Origin: CALNZV01 sp942491115
GTDB taxonomy: Bacteria; Desulfobacterota; Desulfobacteria; Desulfobacterales; UBA5852
NCBI GenBank assembly: GCA_942491115.1
Contig: CALNZV010000020.1
Span: forward strand, 930,001 to 994,000
Length of the DNA stretch: 64,000 bases
Direction of reading: 5' to 3'
Below, piece after piece: positions 16,882-25,426 of this stretch. A program made the position numbers and the translations under genes. The notes below the pieces were generated by a model. The model was not told the origin of the DNA and searched no databases. It saw nothing but the letters and a program-made list of their open reading frames with translations. Position 1 is the first letter of the stretch. The number at the start of each line of letters is the position of its first letter.

Positions 16882-17076
16882 ATGAAGGTCAAGATCGACT
16901 ATGATTTATGCATGGGCGACCGCAACTGCAACAAAGTGTGCCCAACGGTTTTCGCATACGACGAAGACCAGATGCTCTCCCGAGTGACTGTGGATGAGGT
17001 TCCGGAAGACTTGAAATCGCTGGTGTTGCAGGCGGCTCAGGAATGCGCCCCCGGCGCCATCGTGGTTGAAGAATAG
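16882..17076 (+). CDS. Single-cluster ferredoxin of the CxxD (Pyrococcus-like) type
   Basis: This is a 64-residue ferredoxin for one iron-sulfur cluster. The ligand motif reads CMGDRNCNKVCP, with the last cysteine at residue 55 (CAPGAI). The second ligand position is aspartate instead of cysteine, the pattern known from Pyrococcus furiosus ferredoxin, where the cluster can interchange between [4Fe-4S] and [3Fe-4S]. A GGAGAG ribosome binding site precedes the ATG. It is transcribed away from the lut operon and could be a redox partner of lactate or formate oxidation; that is inference. Confidence 0.88.
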   Translation: MKVKIDYDLCMGDRNCNKVCPTVFAYDEDQMLSRVTVDEVPEDLKSLVLQAAQECAPGAIVVEE

Positions 17077-17223
17077 ACCGGGGGAATCGCCCCGTCATCC
17101 GATAGGTTATCGATCCGTCGAGAGAGGGCCAGGCGGGAAACGGACCCGGGTGTATTCGCAGTTGAGACCGACCGGTCCCTGCCCTCGACAGGGCACCTCC
17201 CCCGATTATTTGAGAAGACATCC

Positions 17224-17589
17224 ATGGAAACGAGGAACACGAAGGACAGGGGCTTGGTCTATTCGACGGCCCACGGCAGAATGTGTCCCCGTTGCGAGAA
17301 TCCTGCCTCCCAATGCCGCTGTAAGAACGAGATGGCGCCGACGACAGGAGGCGGGACGGTCAGGGTGGGAAGACAGACCCGTGGCCGAAAGGGAAAGGAT
17401 GTGACCACCATCAGCGGCCTCCCTCTGGACAAGACCGGCCTGAAGGCAATGTGCCGGCAGATGAAAAAAGGGTGTGGATCGGGGGGAACCGTCAAAGACG
17501 GCACCATCGAGATCCAGGGAGATCACCGGAAAGCGGTGCTGGAAATGTTGAAGGGTCAGGGCTGGGCAGCACAAAAAGACGGCCGCTGA
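17224..17589 (+). CDS. SUI1/eIF1-family translation factor (YciH-like)
   Basis: This 121-residue protein is a bacterial eIF1/SUI1 homologue. The core has RQTRGRKGK, a KKGCGSGGTVKDG loop and IEIQGDH, all matching YciH. The N-terminus contains a short cysteine cluster (CPRCENPASQCRC) that could form a small zinc-binding knuckle, which E. coli YciH lacks. YciH proteins affect the accuracy of initiator tRNA and start codon selection. The gene stands alone, about 150 bases after the ferredoxin gene. Confidence 0.88.
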   Translation: METRNTKDRGLVYSTAHGRMCPRCENPASQCRCKNEMAPTTGGGTVRVGRQTRGRKGKDVTTISGLPLDKTGLKAMCRQMKKGCGSGGTVKDGTIEIQGDHRKAVLEMLKGQGWAAQKDGR

Positions 17590-17712
17590 TGTCGACGGTA
17601 TCTCCGCCTCGCCACCCCCGATAAACCCATCGACGACCATCCCCGGGGGGGCGTCATGGAAGCCCCATGGACACCGGTCAGCCGATCGGTCATTCGGCCC
17701 GTCCGCGCAAGC

Positions 17713-17943
17713 CTACCACACGGCCATGTGATTGGTAACCCGGGCGCCCAGACCGTTTCGGAGACCAAATCCGATGACGGCCCCACATTGGTCGCAGGGT
17801 TCTTCATCCCAAATGACATCCTCCAGGACCGATAACGGACAATCTCCCAACTCGTATCGTGCCATGGTACATTCGCCACCCTCCCTGACGAACTCAACCC
17901 GATGCCTGCACCTGGGGCACTGCACTGTCAGTACGTCAACCAT
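17713..17943 (-). CDS. Small zinc-ribbon-like protein
   Basis: This is a 76-residue protein with two CxxC pairs: CPRCRHRVEF near the N-terminus and CDQC near residue 52, plus further cysteines (ECTMA, DCPL). The spacing suggests one or two metal sites. I do not recognise the family. The ATG at 17943 is chosen because a perfect AGGAGG lies eight bases upstream; a start at 18054 would give 113 residues but lacks such a site. It faces the SUI1 gene and diverges from the PilZ gene. Nothing in the context shows its job. Confidence 0.6.
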   Translation of the reverse strand: MVDVLTVQCPRCRHRVEFVREGGECTMARYELGDCPLSVLEDVIWDEEPCDQCGAVIGFGLRNGLGARVTNHMAVW

Positions 17944-18202
17944 CTCCACATCCTCCTGAGTTTCTTCTATCCCGAACCGAAACCGATCGTTCTGATCACG
18001 GGTCAGCGGCCATGGCCGTTTCAGCTGAACGGTTTTAGACAATGAAATGTCCATCGGTCAATACCCACCGGATCTTTATGTCGACCTTGGACAGAATCCC
18101 CCTCAGTTCCTGATCACGACCCTACAAAGTTAGACAATGCGTTTACATCTTGTTGACATGAAAAGCCTGCTGAATAGATTGGTGGTGAAAGGAATCCGAT
18201 TT

Positions 18203-18583
18203 ATGACCGATTACCATCGAAAGCATCGACGATGCAGTGGAAGCACTCCAATCAGTTTCGGTTTTCTAAACCAGGACACCCGATATCTGGGCATCGCCAA
18301 AAACGTCTGCCGGGAGGGGATGTTTTTTGTCGCCGATAGGCCCCTGACACTCGGGGCGACCATTTCCATCAAACCCATCGACTGTCGACCCACCGAAGGA
18401 CAAGACAGTCAAGAAACAGACTCGTCGGCAGACATCTGTCAAATCGTCCCTAAAGATGACCGTGAATCGTGCTTTCGAGTCAACAGCCTCGTCACTGCAA
18501 GGGTTAAACACTGTAAACGAATTCGGTTCAAAGCCCCGATGGAATATGGGATCGGTGTTCATTATCTGGGCCCCGCGGTTTGA
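18203..18583 (+). CDS. PilZ-domain-like protein
   Basis: This is a protein of about 126 residues whose start and layout resemble a lone PilZ domain, the receptor for cyclic di-GMP. The arginine-rich RKHRR motif is at residues 5-9, and a segment NVCREGMFF stands where PilZ proteins have the second binding motif (D/NxSxxG). A YGIGVHYL strand closes the domain. The second motif is degenerate (NVCREG), so ligand binding is uncertain. ATG at 18203 follows an AAAGGA site; ATG at 18137 would add 22 residues without one. A TTGACA...TAGATT pair at 18153-18180 may be its promoter. Confidence 0.65.
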   Translation: MTDYHRKHRRCSGSTPISFGFLNQDTRYLGIAKNVCREGMFFVADRPLTLGATISIKPIDCRPTEGQDSQETDSSADICQIVPKDDRESCFRVNSLVTARVKHCKRIRFKAPMEYGIGVHYLGPAV

Positions 18584-19037
18584 CGCCTTTCCATCGGATC
18601 CAGTATGGGGTAACCGATTGGCTTTACGGGGCAGGGGGGACAGGAGATAGAAAACTCCCTGGCACCATCACTCCGAATCCAACGGGTAACCAGTCATCGA
18701 TCTTTCGCACTTAATGGTGAACGTCTTTCATCGATGGGGTCAACAACGATGGATCCCTCCGGACTCCGAGACGAAAAAGAAGTCGTCGGTCGTCCAGGCC
18801 GGCCGTCACCATCGGGGGGGTCCCCGGGCTCGCCACTATCCAATCCGAGGTCGTCGCTTTACCTGAGCCCCTTATACCGCCATAGTGGGACACCGATCGC
18901 TTGCCATGGATTCGACGACATCGGGATGGTGGACATTTAAACCTCAGCGGTTCCCGTAAGACCATCGTTAGCCGAAAGACGGTCGATGGTCCCTGGGGCA
19001 AGCGATCATCACTTATAAAAAGCTTTTCGAGGTGGGG
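18584..19037. other. 454-base region without a gene, ending in nested inverted repeats
   Basis: No convincing coding sequence is seen here on either strand; a long leftward frame through it has no family features. The right third holds the nested repeat structure listed separately. The element GGTAACC occurs twice (near 18609 and 18687). Confidence 0.5.
18895..19007 (+). promoter_or_regulatory. Nested inverted-repeat element before the SGNH hydrolase gene
   Basis: An 11-base perfect inverted repeat (GATCGCTTGCC at 18895-18905 and its complement at 18997-19007) encloses an 8-base perfect hairpin (GACCATCG at 18960-18967 with 18984-18991) and a weak 4-base hairpin (AACC 18940-18943 with GGTT 18949-18952). 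As RNA this would fold into a closed multi-branch structure ending 30 bases before the gene start. It could be a structured leader, a protein binding site or the relic of a small mobile element. No known riboswitch was recognised. Confidence 0.4.
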
Positions 19038-19670
19038 ATGACCGACCTGATCTGTCATGGAGACAGCCTTACCGAAGGCGCAGAGGTCGAACCGGCCTAC
19101 CGATGGCCGGCCCTCGTTGCGAACGGTTTGCGGATAGCGGTGGTCAATACGGGCATCGGGGGAGACACCACCGGTGGCCTGTTGAGCCGGCTTTCTGTCG
19201 ACGTGGTGCCGAAACAGCCCAGGTTCGTGATTCTGCTGGGCGGCACCAACGACCTGTGGTGGGATCTGCCAGTGAACACGGTTCTTGCCAATATCTGTGC
19301 CATGGCCAGTCAATCGAGCTTCCATGGAATCGCACCGATCATTGGGACGCCGCCCCCGGTCTGGGTGGATGGGGCTGTTCGCCAGTCTTATGCGCCGCCT
19401 GTCGGCGGTTACGGGCGGCTGACCGAAACACTCGCCCGGCTTTCGGACGAGTTGAAAGCGGCTGCACACCGCATGGACATCCCCTGTGTAGACTTCCACA
19501 AACGGTTCGCCTCTGAAGCGGGAGAGCCCCTGGAAGCCTTCTACAACGAAGACGGGCTTCACCCGAATCGGGCAGGCCACCGCGAAATGGCGGCATCCGT
19601 TTGCACAGTGATGACCCGCATATTCCTGATGAACAGAGGGACAGAAGACCCCGGTGCCGGCACGACCTGA
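19038..19670 (+). CDS. SGNH/GDSL-type hydrolase
   Basis: This 210-residue protein has all the blocks of SGNH hydrolases: GDSLTEG near the N-terminus with the catalytic serine, the glycine block (NTGIGGDTT), GGTNDL with the oxyanion asparagine, and DGLHPNRAGH with the catalytic Asp and His. It should hydrolyse an ester such as a lysophospholipid or acyl-thioester. No signal peptide is seen, so it is cytoplasmic. The ATG at 19038 has a GAGG element just upstream; GTG at 19032 is the alternative. It stands alone after the nested repeat element. Confidence 0.85.
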   Translation: MTDLICHGDSLTEGAEVEPAYRWPALVANGLRIAVVNTGIGGDTTGGLLSRLSVDVVPKQPRFVILLGGTNDLWWDLPVNTVLANICAMASQSSFHGIAPIIGTPPPVWVDGAVRQSYAPPVGGYGRLTETLARLSDELKAAAHRMDIPCVDFHKRFASEAGEPLEAFYNEDGLHPNRAGHREMAASVCTVMTRIFLMNRGTEDPGAGTT

Positions 19671-19783
19671 GCCCCCCCGGTGGGACCCAAGGAAAGCGCA
19701 ATGACGTCGGTGACGTTCCTGGAAAGCCACCCCCATCAAGGGACTGAGCCCGCTTGGGGGGAACCCGAAGAGCGAAAAGAGAG

Positions 19784-20314
19784 ATGATGACGAACAATGG
19801 AGAGCACCCACCGGCGCCGGAAATCGAACAGGCCGGGGAAGATCTTTTCAATTACGCCATCGACCGGGAGGACGTCAAATGGCTGCTGGCCCGCCTGCCA
19901 GATGGGGCGGAGACCAAGACCGGCATGGTGGAATACGAACTTCAACTTCTCAAAATCATCAGCGTCGGTTGGAGCCTTTCTTTCCACCTGGAAAGCAGCG
20001 CCCGGAAAACCCCTCTTTTGGAATGCTTCTGGGAAACCGTGTATGAGTTCTCTCAAAAACTGTCGACCACGACCGGCATGATGATCGGACACGATGTCGA
20101 CTATTTTCAGACCCTGAGAGACCGGCTGGATTTCTACGTGGAAGCACTCGGCAGAAGCAGGAAGAAAAACGATCCCGCCCATGTCATCGGTCCCGAATTC
20201 GCGGACGTCTGCGGAGACCGAGGCAATTTATTCTTAGCCCACACCGGATCGAAACTGTTCCTTTCCGCCGTGAGCAGAGTCAAAGCGTACCTGACGGCCA
20301 TCCGATATGTCTGA
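19784..20314 (+). CDS. Hypothetical helical protein
   Basis: This protein of about 176 residues has no motif I recognise. It is rich in helix-forming stretches (for example LECFWETVYEFSQKL) and has no signal peptide or membrane segment. It has a purine-rich ribosome binding site (AGAGAG) before ATG ATG at 19784/19787. Codon use looks like that of its neighbours, which supports a real gene. It follows the SGNH hydrolase by 113 bases and converges on the FlK-like thioesterase gene. Confidence 0.65.
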   Translation: MMTNNGEHPPAPEIEQAGEDLFNYAIDREDVKWLLARLPDGAETKTGMVEYELQLLKIISVGWSLSFHLESSARKTPLLECFWETVYEFSQKLSTTTGMMIGHDVDYFQTLRDRLDFYVEALGRSRKKNDPAHVIGPEFADVCGDRGNLFLAHTGSKLFLSAVSRVKAYLTAIRYV

Positions 20315-20398
20315 ACCGGACCCAGAAGTAAAACGCCCGTGGTCAGCGATTGAAATGTAGGCCGTGGACCCGGTCTGGGCAGTGTTTCAATCGTCAGA

Positions 20399-20821
20399 TC
20401 AGCTGCCAGCGGCCTTTTTCGACACAGACGCATTGAACGCCTCCGCATCGATAATGAAGCGATCATGGGTCCCTTTGGAAATGGGGTCCTTGTCGTCGAA
20501 TGCCTCCAGAGAAAAGTGCAGCTTTTTACCGTCGATTTTTTCCAGGCGCCCGTTGACCGTTACCGTCAGGCCGGGAGGAGTGGCGGCGATGTGGCTCACA
20601 TTGACATGGATGCCGACGGTCTGCTTCCGGGGCCAGTCGATATGGGGATTGATGAATTTGATACAGGCGAATTCGAATAGCCCGACCATGAAGCCGGTGG
20701 CGAATACCTCCGGCATTTCAAGACCCTCCTTAAATTCCGGAAACAAATGGGGAACGGTCTTGTTTTCAGGTACGGTGTAGGTGAACGAAAAGGTCATGCC
20801 TTCGGCAAGGGGTTGGGTCAT
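20399..20821 (-). CDS. FlK-like hotdog thioesterase
   Basis: This 140-residue protein resembles the thioesterase family that includes the fluoroacetyl-CoA thioesterase FlK. It shows an N-terminal FTYTVPENKTVPHLFPEF segment, an ATGFMVGLFEFACIKF helix, and VGIHVNVSHIAATPPG, where the conserved histidine lies. Members hydrolyse short acyl-CoAs; the true substrate here is not fluoroacetyl-CoA by any evidence. The start is supported by a GGAGAG ribosome binding site. The gene is single and diverges from the small gene at 21075. Confidence 0.78.
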   Translation of the reverse strand: MTQPLAEGMTFSFTYTVPENKTVPHLFPEFKEGLEMPEVFATGFMVGLFEFACIKFINPHIDWPRKQTVGIHVNVSHIAATPPGLTVTVNGRLEKIDGKKLHFSLEAFDDKDPISKGTHDRFIIDAEAFNASVSKKAAGS

Positions 20822-21074
20822 CGTCTCTCTCCTTCCTCATCATGGTCCATTATCGCCTGGGAGTTGGTGAAAGTAAGCGCCCGGGTGAACGCCTGGCAGG
20901 GTAGATGGCATTTCCAAAGGGGGAATGCAAGGGATGTGGAATGCGGTCCGCCCCCCGTCTTCAGCATCAGCCTGAATTCCCGTGCCGATAGATATGGTGG
21001 CAGAAGGCCATGTACCAGCGATCCCAGCCATAACCACTCGATGCCGACCACCGATCAATGAACAGGAGGTGACG

Positions 21075-21377
21075 ATGGGACGATATCCGATCGTAACGAA
21101 CCCCCATATGACGGACACCGCTGAGACCTTCGTGATTGCCAGCAGCAGACTGCCGGCTTTTTACATGTCGGATTTTTCGGTTCTGGGCCTTCACGTCAGC
21201 CGGTGTGGCGATGCTACAGTCATTCTGGAGGAAAATGAGTTTCAGATCATTCGAACGGCGGCCGGCGCCGAAGTGATCCTCGAGAATCCGGGCCAGGTCC
21301 GGCTTGCCGTAGACATTCTCAACGCCAGAGGCATCGGCTGTGAATTGGCCGACGTGGCCCAGACCCTATACCAGGGG
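21075..21377 (+). CDS. Small hypothetical protein with a perfect Shine-Dalgarno site
   Basis: This 100-residue protein is of unknown family. The ribosome binding site AGGAGGTGA is perfect and sets the start at 21075; in-frame codons further upstream were ignored. The sequence is mixed alpha/beta with no membrane part, and the C-terminal half (VILENPGQVRLAVDILNARGIGC) looks like a small ligand-binding or regulatory fold. No partner gene is adjacent in the same direction. The stop codon is near 21378-21380. Confidence 0.65.
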
Positions 21378-21392
21378 TGATAGGGAATCGCC

Positions 21393-21409
21393 TCCGCCCG
21401 TGGGGCGGA
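21393..21409. terminator. Hairpin after the 21075 gene
   Basis: TCCGCCC and GGGCGGA form a perfect 7-base stem around a GTG loop, 13 bases after the stop codon. No T-run follows directly, so factor-independent termination is possible but unproven. The region lies between convergent genes. Confidence 0.35.
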
Positions 21410-21453
21410 TGATCCCAGGGACGGTGCACGGCGACCGCCACGGCCATTTTTGA

Positions 21454-22230
21454 TTAGGGCTTGCAGGCCGTCACGAGCATGCGGTGATTCATGAACCCAA
21501 GATCGCCGTCCTCTTTGAAGGGTGAAAAATCGGTAACCCCCCGAACCGACGAAAAGCCGGCGTTTTCGACCAGCCCCATCAGGCTCTCCAGAGAATAGAG
21601 GCGAATGCTGTAGGTCTGATCCCTGACCATCCCCGAGGTTTTATTCAGGACCAGCTCCCGTGCGCAGATTCTATCGCCTTGAAGTTCCCGCTGCCGGCAA
21701 ACCACCGTATCGGCGCCGATTTCGTGCCAGGCATTGGGGGCGAACCGGCGGCGCACCGCATCACCGTTGGTGACATCGATCAGCAGCCATCCACCGGGCT
21801 TCAGCACTCGTCGGCTTTCCTTTAGCATCTGAAGATCGTCTTCCGCCTCGGCCGCATACCCCAGGGAGTTGCCAAGAATCAGTACGTGGTGGTAGGCGCC
21901 GGCGTCCAGTTCCAGATGACGGGCATCACCCTTGATAAACCGGACCGGCCGGTTTTCCCGGGTGGCTTCGGTGGCGCCGATATTGAGCAGGGACTCCGAA
22001 TAATCCACCACGGTGACCTTATGAAATCCCTGCCGAGAGAACTCCAGAGAGTGCCGGCCATGGCCGCCGCATAAATCCAGTATTTGGTCCCCCGGTCGAA
22101 GGGGAATCAGTTTCCGGATGACCTTCACCTCACGCCGGGTCAGTTCCGCGTTGCAAACCGAGCGGGCGTCGGTGACAAGGTAGATGTCGTCGAAAAGCGC
22201 CTTCCACCAGTCCGGATCCACTTGAATCAC
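21454..22230 (-). CDS. Class I SAM-dependent methyltransferase
   Basis: This methyltransferase has 258 residues. Motif I is ILDLCGGHGRHS, followed by VTVVDYSESLL (motif II), FIKGDARHLEL, and VLKPGGWLLIDV (post-motif). The shape is that of small-molecule methyltransferases. The start is a GTG at 22230 with GGAGGT six bases upstream, two bases after the stop of the ATP-grasp-like gene. It is the last of three tightly coupled genes and probably methylates the product of that pathway; the substrate is unknown. Confidence 0.83.
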   Translation of the reverse strand: MIQVDPDWWKALFDDIYLVTDARSVCNAELTRREVKVIRKLIPLRPGDQILDLCGGHGRHSLEFSRQGFHKVTVVDYSESLLNIGATEATRENRPVRFIKGDARHLELDAGAYHHVLILGNSLGYAAEAEDDLQMLKESRRVLKPGGWLLIDVTNGDAVRRRFAPNAWHEIGADTVVCRQRELQGDRICARELVLNKTSGMVRDQTYSIRLYSLESLMGLVENAGFSSVRGVTDFSPFKEDGDLGFMNHRMLVTACKP

Positions 22231-22232
22231 CG

Positions 22233-23621
22233 TTACACCTCCGGATGGGCCCCGAAACTGAAAAGGCCGTCCGCTGCGAAGATGGCAGGGCCGCCTTTCC
22301 AGGGCTGGAGCCTGGCGATATCGAGTTCCTCGGCTTCGATGTCGATATAGTCGTCCAAGACCCCCGCGTGCCACATTTGTTCGAGCACCAGGCAGTCCTT
22401 CCACATGGCCGTGCAGTAGGCATCTAACGCCGACAACTGACCGACACTCACAATCCTGGGCCTCAGGGCGATCTTTATGGGGCCGAGAACATAGGTGAAC
22501 CGCTCCTCGATGGCCAGGCTCTTCTGGAGATCCTCCAGCTCGCAGCATTCTCGAAAGGACAATCCGGCGATCAACTGGTTGATGCGATCCACCGTCTCGC
22601 GAACCCCTGCCCTGTCGTTGATGATGGCCACCGGCTGGACCCCGCCGCCGCTTCCCACGTTTGTGGGGACGTCACCGAAACGGCCCAGAAAACCAAACAC
22701 CCTTCCCGGTCCCACCAGACAGCGAAAATCGGTTTGCCGGATGACCAGATCGATCGATCCGCGCTCACGGTCGATTTCCGGCATTTCCTCCGCCCACAAG
22801 GGCAGGGACACTCGCTCCTGGACAATATACCGGCCCTTCTCAAGGGCCAGATCGATGGCCTCATCGGCATTCGGGTGAACGTCCCCGACCCTCACGCCGA
22901 TACCGGAATACCCCCGTTCGGGTTTGAGCACCAACCGTTGCCAGTGGCGCCGTGTCCACTCGACCAGATCCCCGACGGCCTCCCCGTCGGGCCCGCTGGT
23001 GGACCGTTGGAAAAACCGGCGGGTCCAGGGGGTCCGTTGGAGGGTTTCAGGATGAAACCGCTCCGGGAAGACCCCCGTGATCACCTCAAACATGCTCTTC
23101 ACGTTGAAGGGCTCCGTGCCCCGGGGATTGAGGACCCGGTTCTCCCTGACCGCTTGAATCAGGGGAGAGAGATCGTGCCGGCGGTGCAGCCGCAAGAGGA
23201 CATCGTTGTTGAAATCCATAAATACGAGGGACACGGGCCGTCCGTTGTGGCAGACTTTCCCATGTCGAATCTCGAACTCGTGGGGCGCCGACAGAATCCC
23301 GATGACGCCCTCCTCCCGGTCGAGCCGCTTGGCCAGGTTGATGTTTTCGGTAACGGTTTCAAGGGTTTCCTCTTCCGCCACCACAGCAATCACGTCTCCA
23401 GGTGAGGGGTTGCGGCGCCGGTGAACGTCCAGGAGCATTTCTGTAAATCCCACCACCGGAAAAAGCAACGGGTGCTCGAAATCGAGGTGGATATCGACCG
23501 GGCGCATGCCACAGAGACGGTCCCATACCTTTTTGGCAATCTCCTGGGTAATCCGCTGATAATCCCACCCACCGGGGCTGCCCAAATTCCATTCCGAATG
23601 AAACCCCCAAAATGTCGTCAC
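22233..23621 (-). CDS. ATP-grasp-like ligase (circularly permuted / glutathionylspermidine synthase-like)
   Basis: This 462-residue protein looks like a non-canonical ATP-grasp enzyme. The probable nucleotide-binding parts are LVLKPERGYSGIGV near residue 232 and YIVQERV near 269. Regions VIAVVAEEETLETVTENI and SLVFMDFNNDVLLRL fit the pre-ATP-grasp half of permuted members. Such enzymes join a carboxylate to an amine using ATP. The GTG start at 23621 overlaps the DUF885 stop (GTGA), and the methyltransferase starts two bases after its end. The fold call is moderate; the substrate is unknown. Confidence 0.62.
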   Translation of the reverse strand: MTTFWGFHSEWNLGSPGGWDYQRITQEIAKKVWDRLCGMRPVDIHLDFEHPLLFPVVGFTEMLLDVHRRRNPSPGDVIAVVAEEETLETVTENINLAKRLDREEGVIGILSAPHEFEIRHGKVCHNGRPVSLVFMDFNNDVLLRLHRRHDLSPLIQAVRENRVLNPRGTEPFNVKSMFEVITGVFPERFHPETLQRTPWTRRFFQRSTSGPDGEAVGDLVEWTRRHWQRLVLKPERGYSGIGVRVGDVHPNADEAIDLALEKGRYIVQERVSLPLWAEEMPEIDRERGSIDLVIRQTDFRCLVGPGRVFGFLGRFGDVPTNVGSGGGVQPVAIINDRAGVRETVDRINQLIAGLSFRECCELEDLQKSLAIEERFTYVLGPIKIALRPRIVSVGQLSALDAYCTAMWKDCLVLEQMWHAGVLDDYIDIEAEELDIARLQPWKGGPAIFAADGLFSFGAHPEV

Positions 23622-25204
23622 GAATCGTCTCCTTTTGCCAGCAGTAAACCTGAAAGATCATCCCAATCGATCTCACCCTCAGTCATTATCCCCCGGACGA
23701 AGCCGTCCCTTCGCCCCCCCCCACGCTTGAAGGATTCGAACAGATCACGGAAACGGCGGCGGCCGATCGTGTAGGACAGCTGGTAGCCTGGTTTTAGGGC
23801 ATAGCGCTGAACCATGGCGACGGCCTTCGTCACCGGCAGCCCTTCGTGGACCAAAGCGGCGACGGCGCTGTCGGGGGATCGCCATCCGGCATGAATGTCC
23901 AGGTCGGTTCGACCTCTCAGAGCTCTCCAAAACCGGCGTTTGGCCATCAACAGGCGCTCCACCGGACCTGAAAAGAATCCCGTATCGAAAAGGACCTCTT
24001 CTGAAAAACTGGCCCACCCTTCATAGAATAGGGGATATTCGATGGGGCGTCTCAGGGGCCGCCGCAGCGCCCACCGGTTCGCATCCAAGAGGTGGTGCCC
24101 AGGAAAGGTTTCGTGGGCGGCCAGGAGACGATAATCGGCGGGAAGCGAGACCGAGGGCCCTTCCGGCATCAGGAAAAACGTGCCGCCCTTGGGAGGGTGA
24201 CCGGGGGGCATGCTGAAAGCCGCTCCGCTTCTGACGAGCCGGAGATAACCGGGAATATCCCGGATGGAGACGACGCAGGCATTGGCCAGTCTCCGGGGTG
24301 CCAGGCCCTGCTGAACGCAGTGGGACCGGAGGTCCGCGATCACCAGTTGATAGAGGGATTTGTGACGGCCTTCGGACTGGCCCGGAACGGGCAGCTCCTT
24401 CACCACACTCTGCCACTTTCGCCCCGGACCCAGGCGTCCGGCCTCCGCTTCCAGCACCTGCCTGCAATCGTCGATCTCCGCCTCGAGCTGCCCGGCAATG
24501 GCTCCCAGATCCATCCGGCAGCCGATATGCCGCTCGGCAATGCGGGCATACTGCTCTTCTGGAAGTCGGAAAGCCTCTGTCACCGGAATGGTGTCGAAAT
24601 GCCGGGAAAACCGCTCCAGAGACTCGAGGGCCCCGGCAATGCCAGGGCCACCGATAGGCGCCATGGATCGTACCCACCGCTTGAGGTCACGGGCCATCCG
24701 AAGGCCAATGTCACGAAAGAGACGGGGGGGGCGCGGGAGATTGAGGACGGCTGTATCCAGTAGGGCCGGCAGGGAGGACATGCGCAGGCGAAAGGGCTCG
24801 TCCCCGGCGTCCAGGGCTTCTGCCAGACCGATGCCGGCAACGGTAAGATAGAAGGACGGCTGGGTTTTGTGGCCGCCTCCCCAGTCCAGCTGTTCCCGGA
24901 GGGTTCTCACCATACCGGTCAACATGCCGAGATCGACCTGATCTTCCGGCAGGATGGCCGCCGTTCGCCGCTCGTCGAGGCATTTCTGCCATTCGGTCAT
25001 CCTAGCGAGCACCGAGTCGATGGACTCTGGGGAGAAATCGTCCCAGCGGGTCCAATCCCGTTCCGGTGAGATGTACTGGGGAAAAAAGTGGAACTCGTCA
25101 CTGGAAAGGCAGACCGGAAAGTGGAATGCCAGGGTGCGGTATATATGATCGGCCACCGTCTCGAGGCTGTCGGCCAACGGTGGGGACCCGGTCCTTGAAT
25201 CCAT
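23618..25204 (-). CDS. DUF885-type metallopeptidase
   Basis: This 528-residue protein has the features of the DUF885 family: AAHETFPGHHL near residue 367, where His-Glu and the following histidines form a zinc site, and YEGWASFSEE about 35 residues later, with the third ligand. The family is related to M32-type carboxypeptidases. There is no signal peptide, so it should act in the cytoplasm. It is the first gene of a coupled operon with the ATP-grasp-like ligase and the methyltransferase. A peptidase beside an amide-forming ligase suggests processing of a peptide-like metabolite, which is inference. Confidence 0.78.
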   Translation of the reverse strand: MDSRTGSPPLADSLETVADHIYRTLAFHFPVCLSSDEFHFFPQYISPERDWTRWDDFSPESIDSVLARMTEWQKCLDERRTAAILPEDQVDLGMLTGMVRTLREQLDWGGGHKTQPSFYLTVAGIGLAEALDAGDEPFRLRMSSLPALLDTAVLNLPRPPRLFRDIGLRMARDLKRWVRSMAPIGGPGIAGALESLERFSRHFDTIPVTEAFRLPEEQYARIAERHIGCRMDLGAIAGQLEAEIDDCRQVLEAEAGRLGPGRKWQSVVKELPVPGQSEGRHKSLYQLVIADLRSHCVQQGLAPRRLANACVVSIRDIPGYLRLVRSGAAFSMPPGHPPKGGTFFLMPEGPSVSLPADYRLLAAHETFPGHHLLDANRWALRRPLRRPIEYPLFYEGWASFSEEVLFDTGFFSGPVERLLMAKRRFWRALRGRTDLDIHAGWRSPDSAVAALVHEGLPVTKAVAMVQRYALKPGYQLSYTIGRRRFRDLFESFKRGGGRRDGFVRGIMTEGEIDWDDLSGLLLAKGDDS

Positions 25205-25426
25205 TGGGGCGCCTGTGTGCTCCTAGCCCGGCTCCCCTGGCGCCTCGTCGCGCCTTGCCGGGTTGCTGGCGGTCACGGGTCATAGGGGGGGGAAATCCCA
25301 CGCCCTTCGACTGACGAATGCCCATTCTGTTAGCACAATCGGGATGGACAGGAAACCGCCCACCGCCATTTAACCGCTGGAGGACGACCGTTAAATCCCC
25401 CGTTGAAAAGCATGGGAGGTGTTGGT

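Noticed and set aside
18711..19811. A 366-codon leftward frame over the SGNH hydrolase gene
   Set aside because: It lies opposite a gene with all SGNH blocks and shows no family pattern itself.
20348..20392. GATTGAAA/TTTCAATC inverted repeat between convergent genes, considered as a terminator
   Set aside because: The stem is AT-rich, the loop is 29 bases and no T-run follows, so termination is not supported.
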